Part shown: positions 1 through 8,338 of the stretch, piece after piece
Position numbering within the stretch: position 1 is the first letter of the stretch
How the letters are laid out: each line of letters starts with the position of its first letter
NCBI RefSeq assembly: GCF_002920615.1
Contig: NZ_PQSU01000009.1
Coordinates: 62,001 to 126,000, forward strand
From: Streptomyces sp. Ru62
GTDB lineage: Bacteria; Actinomycetota; Actinomycetes; Streptomycetales; Streptomycetaceae
Length of the DNA: 64,000 nt
Direction: 5' to 3'
Notes under the pieces: model-generated
The model's input: the letters and a program-made list of their open reading frames with translations, nothing else
Databases searched by the model: none
Told to the model about the DNA's origin: nothing
Translations under genes and position numbers: made by a program

Positions 1-651
1 CACCAGGTCCGCCGCGGCGTCCACACCGGACGGCGCGGCAGCCCGTACCCGGTCCGCCAGTCCCGGCCCGTACGCGACCGGGATCGCTCCCAGCTCGCGC
101 AGCACCTCGTGCTTGGCCGGGCTCGCCGTCGCGACCACGGTGGCTCCGCGTGCCACCGCCTCCTGGACGGCCACGAGGCCGACGCCTCCCGCGGCGCCGT
201 GGATCAGCACCGTGTCGTCCTTGTTCACACCGGTCGCTTCGAGGACGTGTACGGCGGTGACGCCCGCGGCCAGCAGCCCGCCGGCCTGTTCCCACGACAG
301 GGCCGCCGGCTTCGGGATGACGGACTCGGCAGGAACGACGAGTTCGGCCGCGTAGGCGCCGGGCGCCCTGTAGGCGATCACCTCGTCACCCACCGCGATC
401 GGACCCGCGGGGCCGGTCGCGTGGGCGCCCACCGCCGTCACCACGCCGGCCGCTTCCAGGCCGAGCCGGAGCGGCAGCCGCTGCGGGTCGGCGCCGAAGG
501 CACCGCTGTACGTCTTGTGGTCGAAGGGGTTGACTCCGGCCGCGCGGACCGCGATGCGCACCTGACCCGGGCCAGGCTCCGGGACGGCGACGTCGGTCAG
601 GGACAGGACCTCGGGGCCGCCGTACGCGGCGGCCACTACTGCTTCGCTCAT
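1..651 (-). CDS. NADP-dependent MDR-family quinone oxidoreductase (C-terminus cut by window edge)
   Basis: The visible 217 residues start MSEAVVAAAYGGPEVLSL and read through the N-terminal GroES-like half of the medium-chain dehydrogenase/reductase superfamily into the nucleotide-binding half. The segment LIHGAAGGVGLVAVQ is the glycine-rich dinucleotide motif. Structural-zinc cysteines are absent, which fits the zinc-independent quinone oxidoreductase group (NADPH-dependent reduction of quinones or enones in the cytosol). ATG at 651 is chosen because family members begin with this motif; an in-frame ATG at 684 would add 11 residues. The rest of the gene lies left of position 1. Substrate cannot be deduced. 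Confidence 0.9.
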   Translation of the reverse strand, partial: MSEAVVAAAYGGPEVLSLTDVAVPEPGPGQVRIAVRAAGVNPFDHKTYSGAFGADPQRLPLRLGLEAAGVVTAVGAHATGPAGPIAVGDEVIAYRAPGAYAAELVVPAESVIPKPAALSWEQAGGLLAAGVTAVHVLEATGVNKDDTVLIHGAAGGVGLVAVQEAVARGATVVATASPAKHEVLRELGAIPVAYGPGLADRVRAAAPSGVDAAADLV

Positions 652-689
652 ATCGGAGAACAGCCCGTTGCCTGAGGCGTTCATTCCCG

Positions 690-1062
690 CGAGCGGGGCC
701 CTTGCTGCGTCCCGCGACGAGCGGTCGGCTGCACGCCGTCACTGTCCGGGTTGAGCTCGCCGGTGTCGTACATCTGCTGGAGGGCCGGCAGCGCCTCGGC
801 CGGCCAGTCGGGGAGCCCGGTCGCCAGGAGCCCGTCGAGCACCTGCTGGGCGGGGACGTGGTGGCAGGGGACATCCTTGCTGGCGGCCTTGCCGACGAGC
901 GCGGCACAGTCCGCTGAGGACAGCGCTTCCCGGCCGGTGGTCAGCACGGTCTCCCTGCGGTGGTCGCCTTCGACGAGCAGGGCGGCGGCCACTTCCGCGC
1001 CGTCGCGTGCGTCCGCCATCGTGATCGTGGCGTCGGCTTCGACCGCCCCGGCCATCACACCG
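690..1062 (-). pseudogene. NmrA-like NAD(P)-binding protein, C-terminal remnant
   Basis: On the minus strand a coherent stretch contains ITMADARDGAEVAAALL and later VLTTGREALSSADCAALVG, ending in LQQMYDTGELNPDSDGV. This is the pattern of the C-terminal half of NmrA/NAD(P)H-binding reductases related to QorB. The N-terminal Rossmann glycine motif is missing; coding similarity stops near 1060, exactly where an aldo/keto reductase fragment begins on the other strand. I read it as a 5'-truncated pseudogene left by a deletion or recombination event. It is followed directly by the MDR gene, with which it may once have been coregulated. Confidence 0.55.
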
Positions 1063-1065
1063 GCG

Positions 1066-1425
1066 TCACTCGCTGTGGACCCGGGACCCCGAGGCTGAGG
1101 TCCTGCCGACCTGCGTGTCACTCGGCGTCGGCTTCGTGCCGTTCAGCCCGTTCGGCAAGGGCTTCCTGACCGGGACGGTGGACGCCTTCACCTCGTTCAC
1201 GGACGGCGACGTCCGCACGACCGTCCCCCGCTTCACGACGGAGAATCGCGCGGCGAACCAGGTTCTCGTCGACCACGTCGCGACGCTCGCCAGGGCAAAG
1301 GAGGCCACCCCCGGGCAGGTCGCTCTCGCCTGGCTCCTCGCCCAGCTCGCAGAACATCCCGCCGCCGGGGACTCCGAGCCGACACACGTATCAGATCCGG
1401 CGCAGTACGGGACGGGCCGGACGAC
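1066..1425 (+). pseudogene. Aldo/keto reductase fragment, truncated and frameshifted
   Basis: The plus strand reads SLWTRDPEAEVLPTC and then LGVGFVPFSPFGKGFLTG, the middle of an aldo/keto reductase (the strand carrying the conserved EYSLW and PLGKGFLTG motifs), continuing to QVALAWLLAQ. Near 1350 the frame must shift to recover NIPPPGTPSRHTYQI, equivalent to the conserved IPGT phosphate-binding loop. The N-terminal half with the catalytic Asp/Tyr/Lys is absent. It abuts, head to tail in opposite orientation, the NmrA remnant, so the two halves mark one rearrangement breakpoint around 1060-1066. Not functional. Confidence 0.65.
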
Positions 1426-1710
1426 ACCTTCTGAGTGGTGCGCGCGGGACACACGTGCTGCGGACTGCCGCACACGAACACGTGTGACCCGTGCTGTGAC
1501 CGGGGGCCTTCGCCGTCGCTCCCTCCGGGGACCGTGGACGCCGGCATGCGCGGCACACCCCGTCACCGGACGCGGTGCCGGGGGTGCCCGTGCCGGGAAG
1601 GCACCGGTCGGTCCGGTGCCGCTCCCGGTGGACGACCGTGGGCACGACCGCGTGGTTCCGCCGCTCCGGTGGAGCGGGGACCACGTGGCGGAGATCCTGC
1701 GTACGGTCGG
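1426..1710. other. Intergenic stretch without a supportable gene
   Basis: This is the region between the aldo/keto reductase remnant and the end of the SnoaL-like gene. Open frames here are GC-driven shadows with no recognisable motif. I see no convincing repeat or hairpin. Confidence 0.4.
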
Positions 1711-2319
1711 TCAGTCGACGCCGAGCTGGGACAGCAAGGTCTGGTTGTCCTCGATGTGCCAGTCCTCGACGATCTGCCGCTCGCCGACGTGCTGGATGTC
1801 GATGGCGTTGAAATCCACCTTCTGGCCCGTGCCCTGGACTCCGTCGAAGGTGCCGGTGAAGTGGCCCCGGAAGACGAGCCGAGCGGTGATCTTGTCACCG
1901 GTGATCAGCAGGTCGGCCAGTTCGCACGTCAGGTCGGGCACGGCGGCGCGGAAGTTCCGTGAGGCGAACACTGGGCCTTCGGGGCCCTGCGGCCGGCCGG
2001 GCGGCAGGGTGTTGTCCACGAAGTCCGGGCTGACCGACGCGTCGAGGTACTTCTTCTCACCCGTGTTCCAGAAGGTGTACAGCTGCTGCGCGAGACGTAC
2101 CTCGACCGCCGCCCGGCGCGCGCCGATCGAGCGGTCCACCGTCAGCGCCGTCGGCCTCACCAGGTCGGGCGATCCGTCGACCAGCTTCCAGGGCCAGGCG
2201 TGGGAGCCGGTCCGCTGGTGGTCCTTTGCGACGGACGGCTGCGCGGCCAGCGCGGTACCGGCCGCTACAGCGGTGGCGACGGCGGTCGCCACGGCGGCAC
2301 GGATGAGCTTGCGGGACAT
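1711..2319 (-). CDS. Secreted SnoaL-like (ester cyclase-type) protein
   Basis: 202 residues. The N-terminus MSRKLIRAAVATAVATAVAA is a Sec signal peptide with predicted cleavage after an ALA-type site near residue 26. The mature part (about 75-200) has the SnoaL-like/NTF2 fold signature: a helix with FWNTGEKKYLD, then SPDFVDNTLPPG, and strands ending in DIQHVGERQIVEDWHIED, the typical GKIVEHWD-like pattern of ester cyclase-like proteins. SnoaL folds are often catalytic in polyketide tailoring, but many genomic copies have unknown substrates. It lies 63 bp downstream of the royal-jelly-protein gene on the same strand, so the two exported proteins are probably cotranscribed. Confidence 0.85.
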   Translation of the reverse strand: MSRKLIRAAVATAVATAVAAGTALAAQPSVAKDHQRTGSHAWPWKLVDGSPDLVRPTALTVDRSIGARRAAVEVRLAQQLYTFWNTGEKKYLDASVSPDFVDNTLPPGRPQGPEGPVFASRNFRAAVPDLTCELADLLITGDKITARLVFRGHFTGTFDGVQGTGQKVDFNAIDIQHVGERQIVEDWHIEDNQTLLSQLGVD

Positions 2320-2382
2320 GCGGGAATCTGCCTTTCGGGCTATCGGTTGCGGAGAGTGGAGCCCGGCCTGAGCCGGTTCGGG

Positions 2383-3579
2383 TCAGCGGCGTGCCGGCCC
2401 GCTGCCGATGGGCAGGCGGTACAGCACGTACGGCTTGCGCCGCAGGTCGGTGCCGCCGTTGTAGGCGGCCTGGCGGTTGAGCTGGTTGGCGACGACGTAG
2501 AGCTTGTGGTCGTAGCCGATGGAGAACGTGTCGGGCCAGCTGAGCCGTTCGTCCTGAACCAGCGTGTGGTAGCTGCCGTCGGTGTCGCGCCGGACGATCG
2601 CCTTGCGCTCGATGTCACCCGCGTACACGCGCCCCGCACGGTCGGTCTCCAGACCGTCGGACATCCCCTTGACACCCAGGTCGTGCACCTCGATGTCGGT
2701 CTCCCGGAGACGGGTGAGGTCGCGTGTGCGCACCGCGTACAGTCGCCGGCTGGACAGCGGGCAGTAGTACAGCCACTCACCGTCGGGGCTCAGCGCGATA
2801 CCGTCCACACCGATGTTGATGGGCGTTCCCGCTGACGTGCCGTCCGGACGGTTCAGCATCGGCCGGCCGTCGACCGTCGGCACGAAACCCGGCACCGGAA
2901 GCGTCGACGGGGTGTCGTCCAGGCGCCGCCACGACTCACCCGTGGCCAGGTTCACGACGATCAGCCCGTTGGGGCCGTCCGGTGTGGCATCGGTGAGATA
3001 GGCGAAGCCGTGGACCAGGTCGAAGCGCACGTCGTTGACGAAGCTGCGCGGACCGGCCACCGAGGCGGGGAAGACGATGGTGCGCACCACCTTGTCGGTG
3101 GCCAGGTCGACGGCCACCAACTTGGGCCCGCCGTACGGCGCGTCGGCCCACTCCACCCGGCCGGTGTCGACCACCCACAGCCGGTCGGCGGCGTCCACGA
3201 CGACGCTCTGCACCCCCAGGAAGTGTCGCTCCGGCGCGGCGGTGTCAGGGGTGTTGATCTCCCGGTCCGGGTAGGCGACGGGCTTGCCGTGCCGGATCTC
3301 CGCGACGGTGAACGGCACGTCGTCGCCCCACCGGGGGAAGTTCACGAACACGCGGCCGCCGCGCGAGACCGTGACACCGGTCGGCATCGCGCCGTCGAAC
3401 GTGGCCACCGTCTCCAACCGCGGCGCGTACGGGTGCGCGTGCGGGGCGCCGCCGCCCGGCCGCGGGGCCGCCTGCGCCTGCCCGGCGCCGACCGCAAGGA
3501 CCGCGCCCACGGCGAGTGGCACGGCGAGCACCGTACGCCGGTCCGGACCCGTCGTCGAAGCGGGATCGGGGGTACGCAT
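2383..3579 (-). CDS. Secreted major-royal-jelly (MRJP/yellow) family protein
   Basis: 398 residues. An N-terminal arginine pair followed by TVLAVPLAVGAVLAVGAG and an AQA cleavage site suggests a Tat- or Sec-type export signal. The body matches the MRJP/yellow six-bladed propeller: GVTVSRGGRVFVNFPRWGD, the central VVVDAADRLWVVDTG, FVNDVRFD and the C-terminal SDGLETDRAGRVYAGDIE. Bacterial members are SMP-30-like extracytoplasmic propellers whose substrates are mostly unknown. It is first gene of the unit that continues with the SnoaL-like gene. Its promoter must lie in the 3580-3956 divergent region, which carries a palindrome. Confidence 0.92.
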   Translation of the reverse strand: MRTPDPASTTGPDRRTVLAVPLAVGAVLAVGAGQAQAAPRPGGGAPHAHPYAPRLETVATFDGAMPTGVTVSRGGRVFVNFPRWGDDVPFTVAEIRHGKPVAYPDREINTPDTAAPERHFLGVQSVVVDAADRLWVVDTGRVEWADAPYGGPKLVAVDLATDKVVRTIVFPASVAGPRSFVNDVRFDLVHGFAYLTDATPDGPNGLIVVNLATGESWRRLDDTPSTLPVPGFVPTVDGRPMLNRPDGTSAGTPINIGVDGIALSPDGEWLYYCPLSSRRLYAVRTRDLTRLRETDIEVHDLGVKGMSDGLETDRAGRVYAGDIERKAIVRRDTDGSYHTLVQDERLSWPDTFSIGYDHKLYVVANQLNRQAAYNGGTDLRRKPYVLYRLPIGSGPARR

Positions 3580-3956
3580 AAGTACTGGCTCCCAACTGTG
3601 CTGGGGCCTTCGCGAAGAAGGTCACCTCGGGTTGCATTCCGCACATCAGTTCACAACGGCCCCTGTCCACGTGCTTCCGTCGAATGACTGACGTCGATGG
3701 GGCCGCGCATCACTCTGGTACGCCAGGCGCGATGATTCCAATGATTCGATGTGCTCGAATCCATAGATTGCATGCATGGTGACGGCTCGCACGGGCACCT
3801 CATGTGCCGCATTTATGGAAACGATGAAAATCGTTCCTTGGACTCATGAATGGGCAGGAGCGCAAGATCGGACCGTCCTCAGAAGCAGGACGTCAACCGT
3901 CCCTCGATGGCCGTGCCCTGGCGGCGCTGCCCGCTCGACGCATCACTGGAGACCCG
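3580..3956. promoter_or_regulatory. Divergent intergenic region with a perfect palindrome
   Basis: This 377-bp AT-richer gap separates the MRJP operon (minus) from the TDT transporter (plus). At 3743-3761 there is a perfect inverted repeat, GATTCGA, five bases, TCGAATC. Near 3819-3839 there is a second, imperfect dyad (GGAAACGAT / AATCGTTCC). Perfect short dyads in a divergent promoter region are typical of transcription-factor operators. Which protein binds is unknown. Confidence 0.5.
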
Positions 3957-4982
3957 ATGTCCGCATCCACCTCCCGACCGGCCCGGTCCGCCGGCACCGC
4001 GCGACCCGCCCGGGCCAGGCTTCCGCTCAACGCCTTCGGCATCTCCTTCGGCCTGTCCGGGCTGGCGGGCACCTGGACGGCCGCCGCCGAACTGGGGGCG
4101 CCGCGGGTGATCGGGACCGTCCTCTGGCTGGTGGCCGCGACCGCATGGCTGGTGACCGTGCTCCGGTACGCCGCGGCCGGGCTCAGACCGCACGAGGTCG
4201 CCGACGATCTGCGCCATCCCGTTCTCGGCCCGTTCGCGGCCCTCGTGCCCGTCGCCGCCTCGCCGATGTCGGCCCGGCTCTTCGTGTCGTTCCCCCTGGT
4301 GGGCGAGGGGTTGGTGTGGGCCATGCTGGCCCTCAGCGCCGGCTTCGGCGCGTGGTTCGTCGCCCGGCTGCTGACGGTGCCGCGCGACCCGGCGACGCTG
4401 CACGGTGGTCATCTGCTGCCCACCGTCGCGGCGTCCCTGATCTCGGCCCAATCCGTCGCGACGATCGGCCACCCCGGTGCGGCGAAGGTGTTGTTCGCCG
4501 CAGGCATCCTGTTCTGGCTGCTGATCGGGAGCCTGCTGCTGGTCCGCTTCGCGACCGGTCCCGAACTCCCGCGGCCGCTGCTGCCGACCCTGGCGATCTT
4601 CTCGGCGCCGCCGGCCGTCGCGGGCAACGCCTGGTGGGTGATCACCGGAGGCAGGCCCGGAACGGTCCACGAGATCCTGCTCGGCACGATGGCCGCCCTG
4701 CTGCTGCCTCACCTCGTCCTCGTGAAGGACTACCTGCGGCTTCCCTTCACCCTCGGTTTCTGGGCCCTGACCTTCACCACCGCGGCGAGCGCGACCTACG
4801 GGATCCGGCTGCTGTCCCTCACCGGGACGCCGTGGAGCGCCCCGGTGGGCTGGGTCGTGGTCGCCGTCGCCACCGGTGTCATCGGAGCCGTCGCCGTCCG
4901 CTCCCTGGCCCTGGTCCCCTTCCACCGGGCGCACCGTCACCACACCGGCCGCACAGCGCACCCGGCGACGGCGACCTGCTGA
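3957..4982 (+). CDS. TDT-family (TehA/SLAC1-like) membrane transporter
   Basis: 341 residues with about ten hydrophobic segments, e.g. WLVAATAWLVTVLRYAA, LFAAGILFWLLIGSLLLV and VGWVVVAVATGVIGAVAV. The order and the motif FAALVPVAASPMSARLF match the tellurite-resistance/dicarboxylate transporter (TDT) family, which includes TehA and the SLAC1 anion channels. ATG 3957 is preferred over an in-frame ATG at 3846 because GGAG lies 7 bases upstream and the family starts near this point. The likely role is transport of anions, sulfite, malate or tellurite; the substrate cannot be read from the sequence. Two strong hairpins follow the gene. Confidence 0.9.
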   Translation: MSASTSRPARSAGTARPARARLPLNAFGISFGLSGLAGTWTAAAELGAPRVIGTVLWLVAATAWLVTVLRYAAAGLRPHEVADDLRHPVLGPFAALVPVAASPMSARLFVSFPLVGEGLVWAMLALSAGFGAWFVARLLTVPRDPATLHGGHLLPTVAASLISAQSVATIGHPGAAKVLFAAGILFWLLIGSLLLVRFATGPELPRPLLPTLAIFSAPPAVAGNAWWVITGGRPGTVHEILLGTMAALLLPHLVLVKDYLRLPFTLGFWALTFTTAASATYGIRLLSLTGTPWSAPVGWVVVAVATGVIGAVAVRSLALVPFHRAHRHHTGRTAHPATATC

Positions 4983-4995
4983 AGCGCCACCGCGA

Positions 4996-5014
4996 GGCCG
5001 TCCGCAGGACGGCC
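4996..5014 (+). terminator. Perfect 8-bp hairpin downstream of the TDT gene
   Basis: GGCCGTCC, three-base loop, GGACGGCC, beginning 14 bp after the TDT stop codon. GC-only hairpins without a U-tract are common actinobacterial terminators. Confidence 0.6.
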
Positions 5015-5047
5015 CCGGGCCAGCGTCCCCGGCACCGGGTGTCCGAC

Positions 5048-5073
5048 GGGCCGTCCCCACCAGGGGGCGGCCC
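5048..5073. terminator. Second strong hairpin between convergent genes
   Basis: Arms GGGCCG/CGGCCC and CCCC/GGGG around the loop ACCA, with one T-G pair between the blocks. It is symmetric, so it may stop transcription arriving from both the TDT gene and the DUF3103 gene. Confidence 0.6.
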
Positions 5074-5219
5074 GAGCCGCATGTCGGGGACCACGCCGTG
5101 TGCCCGGCACCGGCCACCGGCAGCAGCTGCTCGGACCGGTGCCGCGGCTCGGACCGGTGCCGGGGAAGCGCGCGTCCCTCAGCCGCCGGGCTTCCGTGCG
5201 CCGGGGCCCGGCGCTGGGG

Positions 5220-6371
5220 CTAGAACTCCGACACGTAGTACGGCTGCACCGTCATCCAGCCGTTGCCGCGGGCGCCGTAGCGGGTGCCGTTGTCGCTCCG
5301 GGCCAGGGTGTACCAGGAGTCGACGTAGTCCGGGTCGTCGGTCCACCAGTCGTCCGGGATGGCGTCCAGGACCGCGTTCACCAGCGGGATGTAGGTGCCC
5401 TGGTCGGTGATGGTGAGCAGTGCGGTGGCGATGGCCTGGGCGAGGTCGTGGTAGTTGGTGCTGCCGTCCTCCTCCATCATCACGGCGTCGGCCAGGTCGT
5501 ACTTGTAGGAGGACCAGTTGACCAGGATCTGGTTGGGCCGGTAGACCGTGCCGTCGTTGTCGAGGTACGGCATGTCGACGGGATCGACGCGCACCTTGCC
5601 GTCCTGGCCGAAGCCGGTGACCAGGGTGTAGATCTCGGCGTCCCCCTTGATCCAGGGTTCCTCGTCGTCGGAGAGCTCGACCGCGGTGATGCGCGTGGTC
5701 CAGAAGCCGCCGGTGGCGGCGAGCCTCCGCGGGTGTTCGGCAGGGGTCTGCTCTGCGGCGGGCGCGGCGGAGTGGACGCCGTACCGCGAGAGTTCCTCGG
5801 TCAGCACGTTCAGACCGGCGGCCAGTGCCGTGGAGCTGTCGATGTCGACGACGTACACCGGGTGGGCGGGCGCCCTACGGGCGTCGAGCGTGTGGGCCCG
5901 GCCGCGGCTGTCGTAGGCGGTGACGGTGGTGGCGTTCTCGTCCTGGGTGGCCGCGGCCACCCAGGGCGTGGCCCCGGCGGCGAGCGCGGTCCGCATGGAC
6001 GCGTCCCCGAGTCGCAGCCGCAGCAGCGGACCGACCTCGGTACCCAGGCCCTTGGCGGTGGCGATCCGGCGGTCGGCCGCGGTCAGGGTGGACTGCAGGG
6101 TGCCGCCGGCCTGTCGGGCCAGGGCGGTTACCTTCACCTCGTCGGAGGTGAGCGCGGCCGTCCGGACGCGAGCACGCCAGGCGGAGTCGGTGAGCGAGCC
6201 GGCTATCGCCCGCGCGGCGTGGTCCTCCGCGGCCGTGACGGCGGACCTGGAGGCGGGGGCCTTGACGGACGCCGTGGCCGGCAGGGCGCTCAGGGTCTGG
6301 CCGGCGCACAGGACGACCAGGGATGCCGCGACGGCGCCGAGGCAACGTCGACGGGGGTGACGGGGTCTCAC
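5220..6371 (-). CDS. Secreted DUF3103-family protein
   Basis: 383 residues from GTG 6371, selected because GGAGG sits about 10 bases upstream; longer upstream starts lack a site. The N-terminus has several arginines, then LGAVAASLVVLCAGQTLSAL, a signal peptide ending near ATA. The C-terminal two thirds (RITAVELSDDEEPWIKGDAE, then VRVDPVDMPYLDNDGTVYRP and WTDDPDYVDSWYTLARS) matches DUF3103, an extracellular family of unknown activity rich in Asp/Glu and Trp, which may bind metal ions. It stands alone between a hairpin pair and a small Cys-containing gene. I assign family only. Confidence 0.85.
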   Translation of the reverse strand: MRPRHPRRRCLGAVAASLVVLCAGQTLSALPATASVKAPASRSAVTAAEDHAARAIAGSLTDSAWRARVRTAALTSDEVKVTALARQAGGTLQSTLTAADRRIATAKGLGTEVGPLLRLRLGDASMRTALAAGATPWVAAATQDENATTVTAYDSRGRAHTLDARRAPAHPVYVVDIDSSTALAAGLNVLTEELSRYGVHSAAPAAEQTPAEHPRRLAATGGFWTTRITAVELSDDEEPWIKGDAEIYTLVTGFGQDGKVRVDPVDMPYLDNDGTVYRPNQILVNWSSYKYDLADAVMMEEDGSTNYHDLAQAIATALLTITDQGTYIPLVNAVLDAIPDDWWTDDPDYVDSWYTLARSDNGTRYGARGNGWMTVQPYYVSEF

Positions 6372-6546
6372 GTGGATCGATCCTCCGGGGACGAGTGGTC
6401 GATGTCGCACTGACAGGTGGAACCCTTGCGCGCATCTATGCGGGTAGACGGACACGCGCAGGTACAGAATGACGGTGACATGACATCGAGACAAGAGGGC
6501 TTCCGGTGTGAGAGGGATGAACTCGCGGTATCCGAAGCGGAGTTGA

Positions 6547-6768
6547 TTGTCGGTCGCGAACGGCCACTGCTACACCATCAGCAGGACCACCACATCCCTC
6601 ACCGGCTGGTGCGACGGCACGGGGCCTGAACGGTACGGCACCTACGTGGTCTGCACGAGCGGCGAGTACCACAACAGCTACACCAAGTGGTACGGAGACC
6701 GGACGGGCGTGTATGCCGGCTGTCCCAGCGGAAAGACGCGCATCAGCGACGGTTACGACCGCTACTGA
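6547..6768 (+). CDS. Small Cys-containing protein, possibly a truncated secreted protein
   Basis: 73 codons with clear coding bias, opening directly after an in-frame TGA. The protein has four cysteines in the contexts NGHCYT, GWCDG, VVCTSG and AGCPSG and many Tyr/Gly, which looks like a compact disulfide-bonded extracellular domain. However, no signal peptide precedes it: the only starts are TTG 6547 and internal codons, and no good ribosome binding site is visible. Either a leader was lost by mutation, making this a remnant, or the start codon is non-standard. Function unknown. Confidence 0.45.
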   Translation: MSVANGHCYTISRTTTSLTGWCDGTGPERYGTYVVCTSGEYHNSYTKWYGDRTGVYAGCPSGKTRISDGYDRY

Positions 6769-7161
6769 AGAAGCCGCAGGTCATCGTGGGTGACACCGGG
6801 GCGAGTCGGGGGCCCCTCCTGCGACGGGACGGCACGCCCCGCTCTATGCGCACTTCGCCCACGACCGCTGACCTGTTGAGCACCCCGTTGCCCGGCCTGC
6901 TGACGCGGCAGTCCGGGCAGCGACGCCTCGGCCGGCAGCCGCCCACCCCTCGGAGCGCTGCTGAACGTGCCGCCCCGGGCGATCGTCGTCTCAGCACCGC
7001 GCGTGGTGGACGCGATGAACCGGAAGGCGGCGTCGCCGGCGCCCGGCCTGGAGTGTGACACGGAACGCTTCCCGCGGCAGGGCACGTGAACGTCCGAGCG
7101 CGGCCGGAGCGATCACGAATCGAGAAGCGCGGGTCAGGGAGTCACGTCTAGCCTGCTCGTC
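6769..7161. other. Intergenic stretch without a supportable gene
   Basis: This 393-bp gap has no recognisable protein or RNA. It presumably carries the promoter of the VOC gene starting at 7162. Confidence 0.4.
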
Positions 7162-7572
7162 ATGGACATCACCATTCACACGAGCTTCCTGCCGCACGAC
7201 GACCCCGACGCGTCGCTCGCCTTCTACCGCGACGTCCTCGGCTTCGAGGTCCGCAGCGACGTCGGACAGGGCAGGATGCGCTGGATCACGGTCGGCCCGG
7301 CCGGACAGCCGGACACCTCCCTCCTCCTGGCACCACCGGCCGCCGACCCGGGCGTCACCGAGGACGAGCGCCGCACCATTCACGAGATGATGGCCAAGGG
7401 CACCTACGGCTGGATCCTGCTGGCCACCCGCGATCTCGACGCCACGTTCGAGAAGGTGCAGGCCGGTGACACCGAGGTCGTCCAGGAACCGACCGAGCAG
7501 CCGTACGGCATCCGTGACTGCGCGTTCCGTGACCCCGCGGGCAACCTGGTCCGCATCCAGGAGCTGCGCTGA
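7162..7572 (+). CDS. VOC-family (glyoxalase/bleomycin-resistance fold) protein
   Basis: 136 residues. DPDASLAFYRDVLGFEVR is the classic first beta-alpha unit of the vicinal-oxygen-chelate fold, and EQPYGIRDCAFRDPAGNLV is the metal-ligand-bearing C-terminal strand (Glu at the penultimate turn). Such proteins bind divalent metal and act as dioxygenases, isomerases or drug-sequestering dimers in the cytosol. No drug specificity is evident. It is followed after 244 bp by an AraC regulator whose partner gene is another VOC protein. Confidence 0.9.
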   Translation: MDITIHTSFLPHDDPDASLAFYRDVLGFEVRSDVGQGRMRWITVGPAGQPDTSLLLAPPAADPGVTEDERRTIHEMMAKGTYGWILLATRDLDATFEKVQAGDTEVVQEPTEQPYGIRDCAFRDPAGNLVRIQELR

Positions 7573-7816
7573 GCCGTGCCGGTGTCGATGCGGCCGTGTC
7601 GCCCGGCACCGCGGCCACCAGCGCAGAACGCTGCGCAGCAGTGCGCAGGCTCCGCCCTGCCGGCGGTGTGCCAGGGCCGCGTCAGCGTCTGGACGACCCG
7701 GCTGGTCGGCTCCGGCGGGCCGGTCCTCATCAACGAGCGCCTGGGTGCCTTGTCCCTGCGGGTACCCCAGGCGCTCGTAGGCGTCGATGCAAGAGGAAGG
7801 AAAGGGGAGTACGCCC

Positions 7817-8338
7817 ATGTGTCAGCCCGAGTGGCGGCGTGCACGCGTCGAGGCGCAGCGCCTGACCGATCTGGCGCGGCTGCGTCGTGTCCGTGACCGG
7901 ATCGACCGGGAGTACGCGCGGCCGCTGAACGTGGAGGCGCTCGCCCGCGGTGTGAACATGTCCGCCGGGCACCTCAGTCGGCAGTTCCGGGCGGCCTACG
8001 GCGAGTCGCCGTACGCGTATCTGATGACGCGTCGCATCGAGCGCGCGACGGCGCTGCTGCGACGTGGCGACCTCAGCGTCACCGAGGTCTGCTTCATGGT
8101 CGGCTGCGCGTCGCTGGGAACCTTCACCACCCGCTTCACCGAGCTGGTCGGCATGCCGCCCGGGGTTTTCCGGCGCCTCGCCGCAGATGCGGCGGCCGAC
8201 CGTGCCGATGCCTCTGGTACGGCCGGTGCTGCGGGGTCTGCCGTCATGCTGGAGGGGATGCCGGCGTGTGTGGCGAAGCAGGTGACGAGACCGGTCAGGA
8301 ATCGAGAAGCCCCGGCCGCCGAGCAGCCCCTAGCGTGA
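7817..8338 (+). CDS. AraC-family transcriptional regulator (DNA-binding domain only)
   Basis: 173 residues from ATG 7817, behind a purine-rich GGAAGGAAAGGGGAG. Residues about 20-125 form the two-HTH AraC domain: LNVEALARGVNMSAGHLSRQ and later LSVTEVCFMVGCASLGTFTT plus GMPPGVFRR. There is no N-terminal ligand-binding domain, so the protein is a short AraC type, comparable in layout to SoxS/MarA. The C-terminal 45 residues are low-complexity Ala-rich. Its TGA overlaps the ATG of the next VOC gene by one base, so the two are translationally coupled and probably one regulon unit. Confidence 0.9.
   Translation: MCQPEWRRARVEAQRLTDLARLRRVRDRIDREYARPLNVEALARGVNMSAGHLSRQFRAAYGESPYAYLMTRRIERATALLRRGDLSVTEVCFMVGCASLGTFTTRFTELVGMPPGVFRRLAADAAADRADASGTAGAAGSAVMLEGMPACVAKQVTRPVRNREAPAAEQPLA

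Noticed and set aside
1433..1700. Open frames in both strands downstream of the AKR remnant
   Set aside because: No ribosome binding site, no family motif and no codon bias beyond GC content.
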